Shown piece by piece: positions 33,901-46,800 of a stretch of DNA of 57,762 nt. Position numbers and translations under genes: made by a program. The notes beneath the pieces were generated by a model. The model was given only the letters and a program-made list of their open reading frames with translations. It did no database searches and was not told the origin of the DNA. Each line of letters begins with the position of its first letter. Within the stretch, counting starts at the first letter, position 1. The stretch lies in assembly GCA_000310025.1 (NCBI GenBank), contig FN649727.1, positions 6,860,796 through 6,918,557 of the forward strand, in the 5' to 3' direction. The stretch comes from Ectocarpus siliculosus (taxonomy: Eukaryota; Sar; Phaeophyceae; Ectocarpales; Ectocarpaceae).

Positions 33901-36082
33901 CCTTATCCACATGCTTTCGTTGAATTTGGTGTCGCTGATCACCTCAATTATGTCGCACATGTGCTCCTTGACAAAGAATCCAACTCCCCCCTCCCCTCTA
34001 CTCTTGATTTTCTGTCCTCTCCTCATTTTACCTATCCATGTGTAGCTTCCCACTTCTTTTCCTATTTCTCCCCCGTCCTTCTCCCACGACTCTTGGACTC
34101 CGACTATGTCCAGGTCAAGGGGGGGGGGGGGGGGGGCTCCGTGGTTTCGTTGCCGTTGTTGCTACAGTAGGGGGGGCAGCCTTGGTTCCTTGCCAGTGAG
34201 GTTTGATGTCCACGCTCGTCGCTCGACCTCGAAACAAACCCTGTCGTGAACAGCAACAGGTTGGGTGTATGTGGTTCATGCGTTGCCGCCGGTACGTACG
34301 CTTTCGCCGCGGCGGCACTATCGGATTGTGCACCATCCTCGCTCCCCCCGTATACTGGGAAGCGCGTCGTTTGTCCCCGGTATCAGTTTACCGTAGCACT
34401 TGCTCAAGTTGCTGTGCGGACGTAACGTGCGGAAGGTGCTTGTTGGCGTCACCGTCATGATATCGTTTGAAATTGTGTGCTGGTTCTTGTTGTTCCAGTA
34501 TTTAGCGTGCTCTGCTGATTGGAGAGCATACGGCTGTGGTCCGGAGATGCAACCAACATAGGAGCCGCATCGCTGCCGCTCCAGCCATCATGCGAGCACG
34601 GTGAAAGATTTCGACCTCGTCAAAATGTTGCCCCTTTTCTTGGTGGAACTTGCCGCCACCGGTGTCGCTTTGCTTCCCTTTCCTTGTACCCCCGGCCATC
34701 CACCTTCTATACTCCACCCTGCCGCCTCAACGACGTTTCTCACCAGCCCCACCCCTGCTCCACCATCCACTTTCCCTCCCCTCCCCCCCCCATGTAACGA
34801 ATATATATTCGACGTCGAAATAACGACATCAACATCGACAACAACGACGGCATCAACATCAACCACAACAACAACAACGCGTCGGCATCGACATCGACGA
34901 CGGAAACGGAAAAAAAAAGACGTCCGAGTCTTGTTTCCGCAGGAGGCCCAAGGCCTCACGATGGGGTTCCGCCAACCGTCGTGGAGCTCGGAGACGACGC
35001 TGGGCGACTACCTGCCCAGGGCTCAGGCGGCGGTGGTGACGCCGTGGTCGGAGCGGAAGAACCTGGTGGCGATGCTCGCCAAGCGGCACAACGTGCTCGA
35101 GTACGACGCGCAGGACTTCACCATGCTCCACCTCTTCATGAAGGTATCATAGATACCTGTTTGGCCTATCTACATACCGACAAGCGCGTTGTTGGCCTGT
35201 TCTATTAACCTGCCAACAAGCGTGTTGCGTCTTGGATTGATTTCTGGGTAGCGTCTTTTTCGGGGACTCGTGAGAACGGTCTTCGGTGTTAGTGCTGTTG
35301 CATCTCGTTGTTGTGTCTGCAGGACTTGGTGGTGTCCTCCACCTCTTTGTGAATGGTTGTGTTGTGTTGTTGTCCAACTCTTATTGTAAGAGAGAATATA
35401 AAACAAGTGCACGTGGTTGTGCCGTGCTTGTATTTTTTTTATCCTGTGCTGTTTTGAGGGTACTGAGTGGTGACTGCGTCTCTCTACCTTTCATACGTTA
35501 TCGATATCTTGTTCGGCTCCTTTTGATTGTCGTCGGGTGATTGTTTTTGCCTCATGCTCCAGTTTCTGGTGCGTTTGCCGTCCCATTTGGTTGAAAAATA
35601 TTCGCTCATTGTTCGATTCGCAGTTGGTGGTGCCTCAAATGCGACAAGGGGAATCTCGCACCTTTACTCCGAGATCAAGGCTAAATATGCCGTTGCGCAG
35701 TGCCGCGATACGACCCGAAAAACATGCACCATTACCTTCGTTACGCTCTTCCTACATCCATCTCTCCTCATCCTCTGTTTATGCCGAACCGCACCCACAC
35801 GCATGCAACCTCTCTCTCTGTTTTTGCCGAATCGCACCCACGCATACCTCAATTGCGTAGGTGAAGGTGGATAACTTGATATTCCTCCGCATCCTCCGGG
35901 TGGACATCGGCCCCGACTTCCCCAATAACCCGCCGCAGCTGACTCTGTGCGACTCCCTCTCCGAAAAGTGTTGGTCCCTGGACAGAAGGAACTACCGCTA
36001 CAGCCCCCGGTGGGACGCGGCCAGGATGGCGACCGAGCTGTACACCCACGCGGTGGACTCTCTCTCGAAGCTGCGCGATTGA
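27976..36082 (+). CDS. BABAM2: BRE/BABAM2 homologue (BRCA1-A and BRISC complex scaffold)
   Basis: Visible exons: 27976-28152, 28531-28664, 30324-30598, 34943-35143, 35861-36082 (TGA). The first two junctions are phase-consistent. The first two exons (IVVSVFIPYCESGAEWEVVI, then ESLKKWDLFRR..LALDIKQL) follow the N-terminal UEV-like part of human BRE (IPYAGETLKWDIIF, NLASWNP..LLVVKEL). Exon 4 (WSERKNLVAMLAKRHNVLEY, AQDFTMLHLFM) matches its [20 protein letters not shown] and AEGFTKLTLLLM. Exon 5 (YRYSPRWDAARMATELYTHA) matches [20 protein letters not shown] near the C-terminus. In animals and plants BRE bridges the BRCC36 deubiquitinase in K63-ubiquitin complexes of DNA repair. No start codon precedes 27976 in frame, so an N-terminal exon is missing. 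Exon 3 ends in phase 1 but exon 4 starts in phase 0, so at least one middle exon was not found. The gene may still be functional, because the retrotransposon and the N gap both fall in introns. Confidence 0.8.
28944..29545. other. Assembly gap (602 N) inside a BABAM2 intron
   Basis: The run of N is bordered by C homopolymers on both sides (about 28902-28916 and 29549-29570), which probably stopped the assembly. The exon on the left ends in phase 2 and the exon at 30324 supplies exactly one base, so no coding exon need be hidden here. Confidence 0.95.
29766..29939. repeat. Short inverted repeat, 14-bp perfect arms
   Basis: GGGGTCCCTCTAGA at 29766-29779 and its exact reverse complement at 29926-29939, with looser pairing beyond (ACTGTA/TGTACAG). 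The 174-bp spacing suggests a small MITE or a chance hairpin in the BABAM2 intron. Confidence 0.6.
30627..34118 (-). mobile_element. Non-LTR (LINE) retrotransposon, 5'-truncated and frameshifted
   Basis: Minus-strand relic of one polyprotein. Order: apurinic-type endonuclease (from about 34117: DIVGVQESW, VGDFNSRIG, SILDYIVV, TDHALVW), a coiled linker, reverse transcriptase (KAAGADGI, NYRGITLLS, AGFRPDRSC, FFLDVQKAYDTV, GVAQGCTMSPTLF, catalytic FADD near 31955) and a C-terminal CPCG..H..C zinc knuckle before a TAA at 30652-30654. Reading frame breaks lie at G/C runs 32494-32497 and 32389-32393 (these two compensate), an A/T run 32161-32166, and near 31498. The 5' end stops inside the first endonuclease strand, typical of LINE 5' truncation. 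Both ends abut G tracts (30615-30626 and 34119-34136), which may be the duplicated target. No poly-A tail. It is antisense to BABAM2, within an intron. I do not assign a clade. Confidence 0.93.
34800..34885. repeat. CAA/CGA trinucleotide-rich tract before BABAM2 exon 4
   Basis: Imperfect ACA/CAT/CGA triplets fill the end of the intron upstream of the 34943 acceptor. Its apparent Thr/Ser-rich translation is an artefact of the repeat. Confidence 0.65.
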
Positions 36083-37872
36083 TCCCCCCATCCATATTAT
36101 CGTCATCGTACATGGAGGGAAACAGTGTACCATCTAGGATTATTGCCGAAGATGCTCCGCCTATTGCACTGCGTGGAGACGCAACGCCAAATAGGGGTTT
36201 TGGATTTGGCGGCGCACCCACCTGGGGTTGGACCTAGGATTAGAATGGCGCAGGCCGAAGTAAAAATGTACCACCACGTTCTTGCATGTTTTTTTGCCGT
36301 GCTGTGTATTTGTTTCATGGCAAACAGTATGCTGCTTCGTTTTGTTAGTCGTTGTCCTCGTTTGGCCTTCAAAATATTTTTCAGTGTCTTGTTGTCTTGT
36401 TGCCGTGGTTCTGTGTTTTTTCGTCGTGTTGGCAATCACCCGGCCTCCGAGCTCGCGAGGCTTGTTTGTGTCTCGGTTGACTTCGGTGAACGTGATTGGA
36501 TACTGGCCATATCCATATGTCGTCGATACTTGTTGGTGCTCCAACGGCCAGAGGAGGATTTGAGACTGTGGGCTTGTGGCACGACACTCGCTCTCGTTTC
36601 CGTCTTACAGGGAGGAATGCTTTTTATGCCGGAGGAAAGAGAGAGAGAGATGGGGCGCTACCGAAAAGAAAGCGGGCCCATTCCTCTCTGGCACGGCTGC
36701 TTCATTGTGCGTTCTCCGTGAAGTGCGGGCGAGCTGAGGAAATGTCGCCCGCCCTGCAACGACCCAGTAATGAAAGCCGTCGTTTTCTAATCTACCTTCT
36801 GCGCCACATTAGTCTAGATGTGCGTCCAAGTGGAGAATCACGTCCAACGACAAGGCGTCCAAGTGACAAGGTGATCGCTAACCACTAAGCACACACCGCC
36901 TGCCGCTTGGCAGCCACTACGTACTACAACGCTGCGTGCAAAGGACCGAAGTCCATCGTGATGCTTTGCTTGGGATGGGGTATCTAACTCTTCACGTTGG
37001 CAACAAAACCCCAAGAGTCACAAGGAAATACGACAGCAGTGCCAAGACTCCTAGAGAAAGGGGAGTCCGAAAAAAACACCGACAGCAGCAGCAGCAGTGC
37101 TTACAGATTCTCCGCGTTCTGCACACACATGCCGTCTTGTCTCTCGATGAACGATTGTTTTTAGAACCACCCAATCGGCGATGTCGCCGGGAGAGGTTCG
37201 GATACAGCAGCTCGCAGTTAGATAGGCACTATGTAGTACAAGAAGGCGTGTTGACTTCGGGGAACACGAGACACCAACTCACCGCTCCGCTAGCCTACAA
37301 TCCGATGAGGCCGGGACCATTATCGCAGAACGCTGCGACTATTATACTGTTTTTAATACGTTACTGCCACTACGGCTGCTACTACTACTGCCAAGGTGCT
37401 TGTAAACAACCCGCGTGTCCTGCTGCTGCTGCAGCACGTGGTGTACCAAACTCGCAAAGAAGGAAGACACGCAGGGGACACAAAGCAAGAGTTATTTCGA
37501 CAAGAAACAAGATTGTTCCCATATGATACTGTACAACACCGGGAAGATACAGCAGCGTACCACCAACAGCAGGTTCTGCGGCACTCCAGCTACATTACAC
37601 CACCACCACCACCCCAAGCAATACACTGTAGTCCGCGCGGTTAGAAAGTTGGTTCTGTCGCGCTCTGTCCCCCCCTCGTCCTTCTTTATACCCTCAACGC
37701 CCGCCTAGTAGGTCGGGGATGGTGGTCGCCCTCCGTAAGATGACTGCACACGGAGACGGTAGAATTGGGGGCACGGGGGCGGCAGTAACTCGTTGAGCGT
37801 GCAACACAGCAGCAGCATCACCCCCGTGGTAGCCAGAAGACAACCACAATACATAGGACCGAGCTAGAATCA
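36083..37872. other. Convergent intergenic region, no gene seen
   Basis: Between the BABAM2 and APC7 3' ends. I see no conserved exon. Open frames (for example 36936-37526 plus) have no domain features and are not supported by splice context. Small CAG and CCA triplet runs occur at about 37083-37097 and 37600-37612. Confidence 0.6.
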
Positions 37873-40800
37873 TCACCAATTCAACAGCAATGACAACAGC
37901 AATGACAACAACAACTGCAAGACGGGCCGGGTGTGAATGTCAGACACAAGCCCAATCACATCCCTCTCATGCGTCCTCACGCTCGTGTTCCCCACGCCGT
38001 CGCCGCCGGCGCTGCTGACCTGATCGCTCACCATAGCGTCATCATCCTCGTCGGGGTCCATCCCCCGCATCACCTTCTCCAGCCGTTCCAAGCCTTGCGA
38101 GGCCTTGACACAGCTGGGGTTCAAGCTGGGCACAGAGGGGATTGCATCGGGTTGGGGTTATGTTGCTAGGGCTGCCAAACTACGTAATATTGGTTGGACG
38201 CTACTAATAGGTTTCGAATAGCCAACATGAACTACGGTACGCCTCACGACGTCACCACCATCACGCTCGACAAGTACCTGTCGAACGATCTGCCGCGAGA
38301 CTTACGCGCGTCCTAGGGTAGGGGGTTGGTTGTGGTTGTGGCGGGAGAACATTTTCATCTTCATTAGGACAGCAGTATGGTGGTCGAGAATTGCAGATTT
38401 TCTGATGAGCGCACACGCGCACCCCGAAGGGGAAAAGCATGCGTGCCCCCCCCCCCCTCACATAATAGGCGACCAATCCCATGCAGCATAAATCGAGCGG
38501 CCCAACAAGTACATCCCATCCCCAATCCTTGTGTAACCTGCCTAACGTCATGGCGAAGGAAGCCGAACGAGCTGGGGGAATGAATGATAACACTTGCACT
38601 GTTGATCGAGAGAGATAAGCTATGGGATCAGAGGATTCGGGCATGTCGATGACGAGGACACAAGACGAAACGTCAGTGCCGTTTGATGTACCGCAACCAT
38701 GGCATAGGACCACCAATACCATGGGGATAGTAGCAGAACCGTGGGATAGGACCAACACCATTGGACAGCAGTTGCAGGAACGATTAACAGCAGACTTGGG
38801 CTGTGTCGGGTCATCAGCAAGGTACCCAAAATAAGTCATTCATCAGGATACAACGAAGGTTACAACACCAACCTCTTGTTGTATTATTTGCTCTCCGGCA
38901 ATGCGACTGCCGTCAACCACAACAAATACGCACCATTCGACACGAGGACATAACACCGAAGTTATCCACAGCGGTAGTAGCACGAATATTACACCTACGC
39001 GCCAGGGGGCGACACAGCAAGACCCAAAGCGAACTTACCGAGGTCGCCGACAAACCCAAAGGCCGTCGATGAACAAAAAAACAAAGCGATTTTGCACTGG
39101 ATCAAACAAGAACCCGCACACTTCCTTAGATAGCAGTGCGTGGGACAGAGATAGATGCCGAATACCTGATGGCGAAGTGAAACGACTCTAGCGCGTCGTC
39201 GAGCTTCCCGTTGAGCATGTACACCTCTGCGAGCTTGGTGTGCAGGGTATCTCTCGTGTGGTGCGGCACTGCCTTCAGCAACCTGAATCAATTTCGTCGC
39301 GTTTTCCGTCGTACGTTGGTTCAATGTCAATGACAAGTTTGAAAAACAATGAGTTTCTCGACCAACACCAGTTGTTTCGGCTAAAAAAACGAAAACGGGC
39401 TCTTGGGGAAGTGTGGCGAGGAAGGACCAAGACTCATTTTTTCACTTTCAACTCCCCCCCCCCCCCCCGTAAAAAAAAAAACTCGCGCTAGCTTTGCATA
39501 CCCCCAACGTTACCTGTACATGCCAAGAAGCACCGCACATCTTCTGACATCTAACGAACAAGGGACGAAAGCCAGTGCTCGCGAACAAACACGACGCCCT
39601 TCTGCACACGTGAACGACGCACCAAATCCACCCCTACACAAACAACATATACAATTGGTCACGCCGCACGGCATGCCGCCGTCGCGATTGAAGGATTCCA
39701 AAACATCTCACACGGGCGTGCTATGTAGACAAAAAAATGAGCACAAGGCTAGAATATCAATTGTCCCTGTCTCAGTCAGTGTCGATGTTTACACTGCTGT
39801 GTCTAACACAGATGATCTGGATAGATTCGGGCGATTGTCAATTGCAATGATGGCTTTGGTTGGTTGTTCTTCTTCATTGTATATCCACGGACCCATTCTG
39901 ACAGCACTTCAGACAGCAGCTGCATGCCCCGAGCTTGTTGTGTACCATACACCATGGTGTTATTTTTGTACAGACAGCACTTCAGACAGCAGTACGCTGT
40001 AGCCGACAAACATTCATTTTGGTGAAGTGCGGGACAAGGGGGGTGATGCCGCTGCTGTAGTCGAACTGTAGTGTGTGGGCGTGTAGTTCAGTTGTGAGCA
40101 CGCAAACGTGCTGCAGGGATTGATTGTAGGTGTACCTCCTCGGGCTTGTGTACCCTTTTCTTGCTAATACTTGTAGTGTGCGTGTTCTTTAGATCTTCTG
40201 ATGGCTCTAGCATTTTTGTGACCACGGGCCGAGTCTTTGCTAGATATTGGGATTAGCAACTGACACGAGTTTAATGTGAAGAAAACAACAACAACAACAA
40301 CAACAACATCCACCCTCTCAAGAGCAAGCCTTCTTGGAACTTTCTTGGAACTTTCTTAGAATTTTCGGCCTCCTCGTGCCGGCAAGTCTGTTGGACCCTC
40401 CGGCCGATTTCACACCTGGGTCGGTCGGACTAAAATTGTGCCACCAGTTAGGGCACCCCCTTGCCCCAACCACACAGAAATACAGCAGTAGTAGTAGTGG
40501 TGCCCATAAGAGGGCCGAATAGTTCCAAGGGAGTTTGGCCTGCCGGGCAACAGGAACTAGTAAGGGCATGGAACAACTTCAATATTCCCTTCTGTGCCAC
40601 GCCACTTCACTGGCCTCAAACCAGGGCGACCGGCCCCAATTATTGCGCAGCGTTATATCAAACAGCGACAACTAACAGCTGCTGTGCTTGGAGGTTAAGG
40701 CGGGGCAGAACGTGTGGGCAGCCATAATTAATGCGCAACTTCGGACCAGCGCAGAGCTGTGGCGATGGGAGAGCACGGTACTCACTGCTTTGCCATCTAC

Positions 40801-43800
40801 CTTCATTGTTTTGCCGCAGGCAGATACTACGCGAAGAACATATCATTGATCTACCAGGAGACTGATCTCTTTCGTGAGCCAAGGAGGCAAAAAAAAACTC
40901 ACTCACAGGTCTATGCAGGTGTCGTACTCCTTGTCCTCCATGTGCAACCCGACGAGGGCAAGGGTAGCGTCGAGGAAGACCGGGTCTATCCTTAGGGCCT
41001 TCTCGTAGGCCCTCTTTGCCTAAGGAAGGAAGGAAGGAAGGAAGGAAGGAAGGAAGGAAGGAAGGAAGGAAGGAAGGAAGGGAGTTGCGTCGACGAGTGG
41101 GAGATGTCGGAGAGCCCGCGAAAAAATGCATGAGAGAGATAATACGAAGCGCGCGCGCGCGCGCGGAGAGGGGTTGAGCCAACTTTTTTTTTCAACATTG
41201 ACGCCCATTTGTATCATCAAAAATTTCTCATGTTAGTCGAAGAGAATATGAGACATCACCCACGGAAGGAAAGACCACCGTTGCAGCAGCGGCAGTAGCA
41301 GCAGCAGCACCACCACCACCACCGCCAGCAACAACAACAAAGGTCTGTGTCTCGTGGCAGCTACCTTGAGTCGGTTGTCCGTCATGCCCCCCTTAATGTG
41401 CTCCCACACGCTCCCCGTCAGGAGGACCGTTCTGGCGTCCCCCGGCATGACCTCGTTGGCCTCCTTCGCCGCGAAACCCGCCTTGCGGAACTTGCCCGCC
41501 TGGAGGTAGGCGTTCACAAGCCCTGCTCACGAGACGGCCGGACCGACGTTGATCATCGTCAACAATCCGACGGCGACAGAAGCAGCAACAACAACAGCAT
41601 CAGCAGCAGCAACGACAACAACGACAGCAGCAACACCAACAGCAGCAACGATAACGATAACGACAACGACAACGATGAAGACAACGACGAAGGCAACGAC
41701 AATGACGACAACGACAACAACAACAACCGGGTTTTAGCCACTAAAGTCAAAAGGTACCACGTGATGGTCCGGAGCGCGGCACACGTGGCTTTCGCTCCTG
41801 GCGTCTCAAAAACTACCACGCGTACTTCCGTAGACAACCGCGAACGGCACCGAACACCAGGAGGGGAGCAGACGTGTACTGCTGTCTCGCACCGGGACAC
41901 AAAGACGAAAGCTCGGCGTTTCCCCATCACATGCCTTTGTAGGAGTATATGTCTTTTCTGATGTGGTTGGCCTGCAGGAACAGCTTGGGAGCCTCCTCGT
42001 GGTTGCCCTCCGCAAGCACCAAGGAGCCCTTCAGGATGAACGCCATCGCGTAGTTGGGCTTGAGCTCCAACGCCTTTTTCCATTATTGAGGGGGGCCGGG
42101 GGGGTGTCAGAGTCAAGTTGGGGTGGTTGGTGTGCGGGAGGGCGTTGCTCAAAGGAACTGTGATTCGATCATCGCTTTTGCCTTCGCTAGGTTTTCGCTG
42201 TGTTGTGCTTGTGGGCGGGGTGCGGGGCTCTTGCTTGTTCTCTGGCAACGTGATTTACAGCTATAATTGAGCCACAGCTGGTGGGAGGGGAAACCTCTTG
42301 TTCCCATTCATATAGAGCCCGTGCTACGTCCCGTTTGTCGCATGCTTCAAACTTCGGTCCGTTCAGGCCGAAGGGTGGGGGGGGGGGGTCATTCTCTACA
42401 TCATCTAGCGAGGAGGGCAATAACCCATACATTCGTACTACATGTATGCAAACAGCGATCAATTTTTAATAACACGACGATACGATAGACATTACAAAAA
42501 AAACACGGACAAAGACAAACGCTGCAGGGCTCGACAACCTTGTCAACGAAGACGGTGGCCTTGTCCTTATCTCCCCGGACCTCGCTGTACAGAGCCATCA
42601 CCACCCACGCCTCGGCTCGCATCGGGTCCGTCGAGAGCAGCTCATTCGCCAACCTGATCGTTTGAAAGAAGGCGGTGTTCCAATATCCGGGGGGGGGGGA
42701 TCGCGACATGACTCAAATTCCAAGACACACTACTACTACTACTACAATAGTTCAAAGTGCAGTCAACAAGAGATCGGAGAGGCAAGGGAAGGTCGGAGGC
42801 GCGCGCGGGGGGGAGGGCGGACGAATCTTCAACACTGCCAAGCGTCAAGCTGTCGGCAAAACAAGGAACAGAGAGCAAAGGGAACGAACGAAGGTCTAGC
42901 CGACATCGAGGGCCACAAAATCAAGCTACATCAGTAGTACTGGCGGTTACACGCGCGACGTACGCACCGGTTGAGGCCGCCGGGCATGGTCTTCTGCCGC
43001 ATCACCACCCCGTAACAGTCCATCAAGTCCACGTTCGCGTCGTCCACCTGGCCTCAATTGTTAAACGAAAAAAAAGGGATCAGGTTCTCGCTGATCCAGT
43101 GCCTGCCAACAACCTACCACTCCCAGAAAAATCAATAGCTAGTGTTGACGGAAATACGAACGAAAATAGGCCATTGCGGGCGCATGGAATCAACGACTTT
43201 TGGTATAATCGATCGAGCGCGTGCGTGCATGCGTAACTGCTCTTGAGGTCCATCCAAACCTGTCTATATAGGGTATGTACAGGCAAAAATGGTGTCGCGC
43301 ACATTCGCTGAAGCTAGCCACTGTGCACACATGTAGCGCTCCAATCACACAGAAAACATACTTAATTCGCTCCGAGTACTCTCTGCAAGATTTACTGTTT
43401 TTCACCTAGACGAGAAAAGGTAAACGTTCATTTTTCTGAATCCAACGGCAAGGGGAACAACACATGCCTCCCCTCCTGTCAAACATCTCTGCAATCACAC
43501 ACACACCAGCCTGGCTTTCTTGAACGCGCTCAGGGCCTCGTCCCACTGGTCAAGGTCCATGTGTGCCTTCGCCACCTGCACCACGCATCACCACACCACA
43601 CCACACGCCACACGTCAGCGGACCACGGGGTACCATAGGCTCAGCACGGCGAAAAGAGCGCAATATATAGAAATGGGATTCGTGTCAACTTTATGGTCGC
43701 TTTTTGGAGTAGCGGCGGCGGCCGCGGCAGCCGCACGGGTAGATGACGGCAAGCAGGACGGGTAAGTAGGCGTAGAACTGGACCAGCACCACCGCTATAG

Positions 43801-46800
43801 GCAGAACAAGACGTTCGTTCCCTCTCTTGGTGTTGGAGCCATTTCCAACACCCTCAGGGCTTCACTGATTTCACACCAAAGCAACTCGACCAACAAGCTT
43901 TATAGGAGCGTGTGCAAGGAGGGGGAGAGCACACAAAAGCACCGCCCGCCTCTCTCGAAATTTCTGACCTGTAGCAACGCCCCCAGATTGTTGGGGTACA
44001 GGTGCTCCAGTCTCGCGAAGTTCGCCAAGGCCTCTGCAGCAAAAACCGACAGATGACCGACGAGAAGAGACGACGGGAAGAGGGGAACCAAACCAGCAGA
44101 GGAGGGCGGTCCAAACCGTTGGGCATAGCCGTTGAGTACAGAGCAAGAATAAGAGCAACAACGAGAACGAGAAGAAGAGGTGGATTGTGCACTACTATGC
44201 CGGAGAAAGGGTTAGGGTTTCCAATTGGAAGGTAGGCCTTGCTTGATGCATGCCATGCCTAGCGGCTCGAGCTACATCATCGTAAGGAGTTCTACAAAGT
44301 AAAGTGATCCTTGGAAGCATCCACACTCCATATCAACCAGCCAACATCTCGCGTCTGCGTGTGGTACTACGGAAAGTTTACGTCACTGCTACTGCCTTCG
44401 CACGCCCCCCCAACTTGAATCTTCAACACAACTTTATGTCCACCAGCCCGTAGAATCCAAGTTTTGAAGTCAAGCTCTCAAAAGACCCGGCAGATGATTC
44501 TTCTCCCCCCACCTTTAGATCTGCAAGCGCACGAGTCTGCGTGGCCCATCACGTACAGGGGTAGCCAAGGCAAGTCGGCCATCGTAACGCCCCCCGGATT
44601 CTTGACACACAGCAGGACCGCAAGCAGGAGAAAAACCCAGCAGCAACACCAGCAGTACCACGCCACCACCACCATCACCACCACCAGCAGCAGTATTAGC
44701 AGCACCAGCAGGGACGATATCAGCACGTGAACAGTGAGAGGATGTACAACAACAACAGCAGCAGGCAAATGATTGATAACAACAAGAAAAAACAAACAGC
44801 GGGAGGACCGTAGGGCAGCACAGACTACTACTCTTTACGGTCGTGAGTGCCACGAGTGACACAGCCAGTAATCACCACGCTCGCGGTGGGACGATTCTTA
44901 ACGTAAAAGACAACAACAACGACGAAGACGACCATGATGATAACAATTACAACAACTACATTAACAACAACAACAACACGTTTACCTGCGAAAAGTGGGA
45001 ATATTCATACCTCTGTTTTTGCGGGGAACATGAAGCATGCACGTTTGTCCTGTGTACTCCGGGGGAAAAACTTGAGATATGAATGCACACCAGATTTTTT
45101 GTATACGTTTTACGGCAGAAAACACTTGTCTTGTGATATGCACAAATAACTATTGTTCGTCGACGGCATACGTGCTGCACAGCAGAAGTTGTATACGTTC
45201 ACGGCAAAAAACAGTTGTCTTGCGATATGCACAAAAAACTATTATAATAATCGTCGACGGCATACGTGCTGCGCAGCAGTAGTGTTTACCCCTTTCAGCG
45301 CGGCGTCGATGATCCCGAGAACCTCTTCCCCGGAACTCCCCATCTCCAACAGCGGAACGATCGTCTCCACCGCCATTGGATTTTCCCTTCAACAACACCG
45401 GATGAGGATAACAAAAAAAAGAAGGAAAGAAGGAAGAGCGTTCGCAAGCAAGACGAAGAGCGGACAAAAACAGAAAAAAGTGTTGGAAAGGGCAAAGAAC
45501 GGATGACAAAAAAAGAAGGAAAGAAGGAAGGGTGTTCGCAAGCAAGACAAAGAGCGAGGTAAGAAGTCGTTTGAGCGTTCAAGCGCCACGAAACGGCAAC
45601 TCGAAAACAGCAGCTGCTCTGTGCCGGAACGTCACCCCAACTGCCCGGGAAAAGAAAGAAACACGTGTTCGAGACCCTCGGTCTCCATTGCCCGAAAAAG
45701 AGAACGATTGGCACTTCGATAGCCGGAATCACCCGCCCGAAAGCGAGCGAGTGACTGGTTTCCTCCTGCCGACATCGAAGACTTTTCAAGCTAAAACGTT
45801 GTTGTAGGTAAAACGTCCTGAAACTCGTGCATTCGGTGTGTCTTCATTTTTGCGCGTCGGGTGTCGACACAAATTCACGGGAGGAAACGGATGCACAAAC
45901 AGGAGGTAAAGCTGCTTGCGTCGTGCCGCTTCCTGCGGAAGAACTTCCTACGAAAGGACTTCCTACGGAAAGACATTTAACGGAAGGTGACAAAACCCCG
46001 TGGCAGCGAACATCCATATGTACTGCCGCAAAATGTTCGTGGCCTGGTGGGTACACCTACTACGTGTGTTCCCCCCTCACGCACATTCTGAAGGGTGTTA
46101 TTTTCTCTTTCTGCCCCCCCCCCTGCCATTCTGCAGGGCATTCTTTCTGCCCCCCCCGCAAGAGGTCGTGCCACGCGGATGCCAAGTCGTGTCGTGTCAT
46201 GTCTACATTTCCGCACAAAAAAAAGACAGCAGTTGCAGTCGTGGCAAAGCAAGCGCGTCACCCAAAACATTGACGAGCTGCGTTTCTGCTTACATCTCCG
46301 TGCAAATACGCAAATCGGCGGAAATAGGCACGGAGATGAAAAAAATCCACCCCAACGCCCCCCCCCTCACACGAGATGTGAGGTAGTTAATGAATAGCAA
46401 GGTGGGGGTGGCTTCTTGGGCAACAAACTCACCTCAAGGTTTTCTTGTACATGCTGCAGGCGTTTCTGGAGAGGGTGGAATGAGATGGTCGTGAGAGAAA
46501 ACGGGACGAAGAAGGCGGTCGGTCGGAAAACGATCGTTATTTTTAGCCTCGGGGACGAGTCTCTAAAAACGGAAACGGTGCTTACGAGAGCGTGCGCCAA
46601 CTTGGCAAAGCCCGCGTTTGCGTTTTGTTCCGGTGGCATTTTCGAGAGATGCGTTACGTTGTCGTTGGAATATGCTCGAAAAGAACACACACCATCAAGA
46701 TGCGATCGAAGCAAGCCTGCTGCTGCTGTGTGGTCTTTCGTGTACTGCATACTACAACGCGTGAGCGCTTCGTTTCTTTCGCGAGGGCAAATACTCCCCG

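Noticed and set aside
34601-34942. Candidate missing middle exon of BABAM2 (hydrophobic frame VKMLPLFLVELAATG)
   Set aside because: No acceptor gives the required phase from the previous exon, and the frame runs into triplet-repeat sequence; left as an unresolved gap in the model.
41347-41961. 204-codon plus-strand frame rich in Asn, Asp and Ser
   Set aside because: It is antisense to APC7 exons and its middle is a CAA/CGA microsatellite; a repeat artefact.
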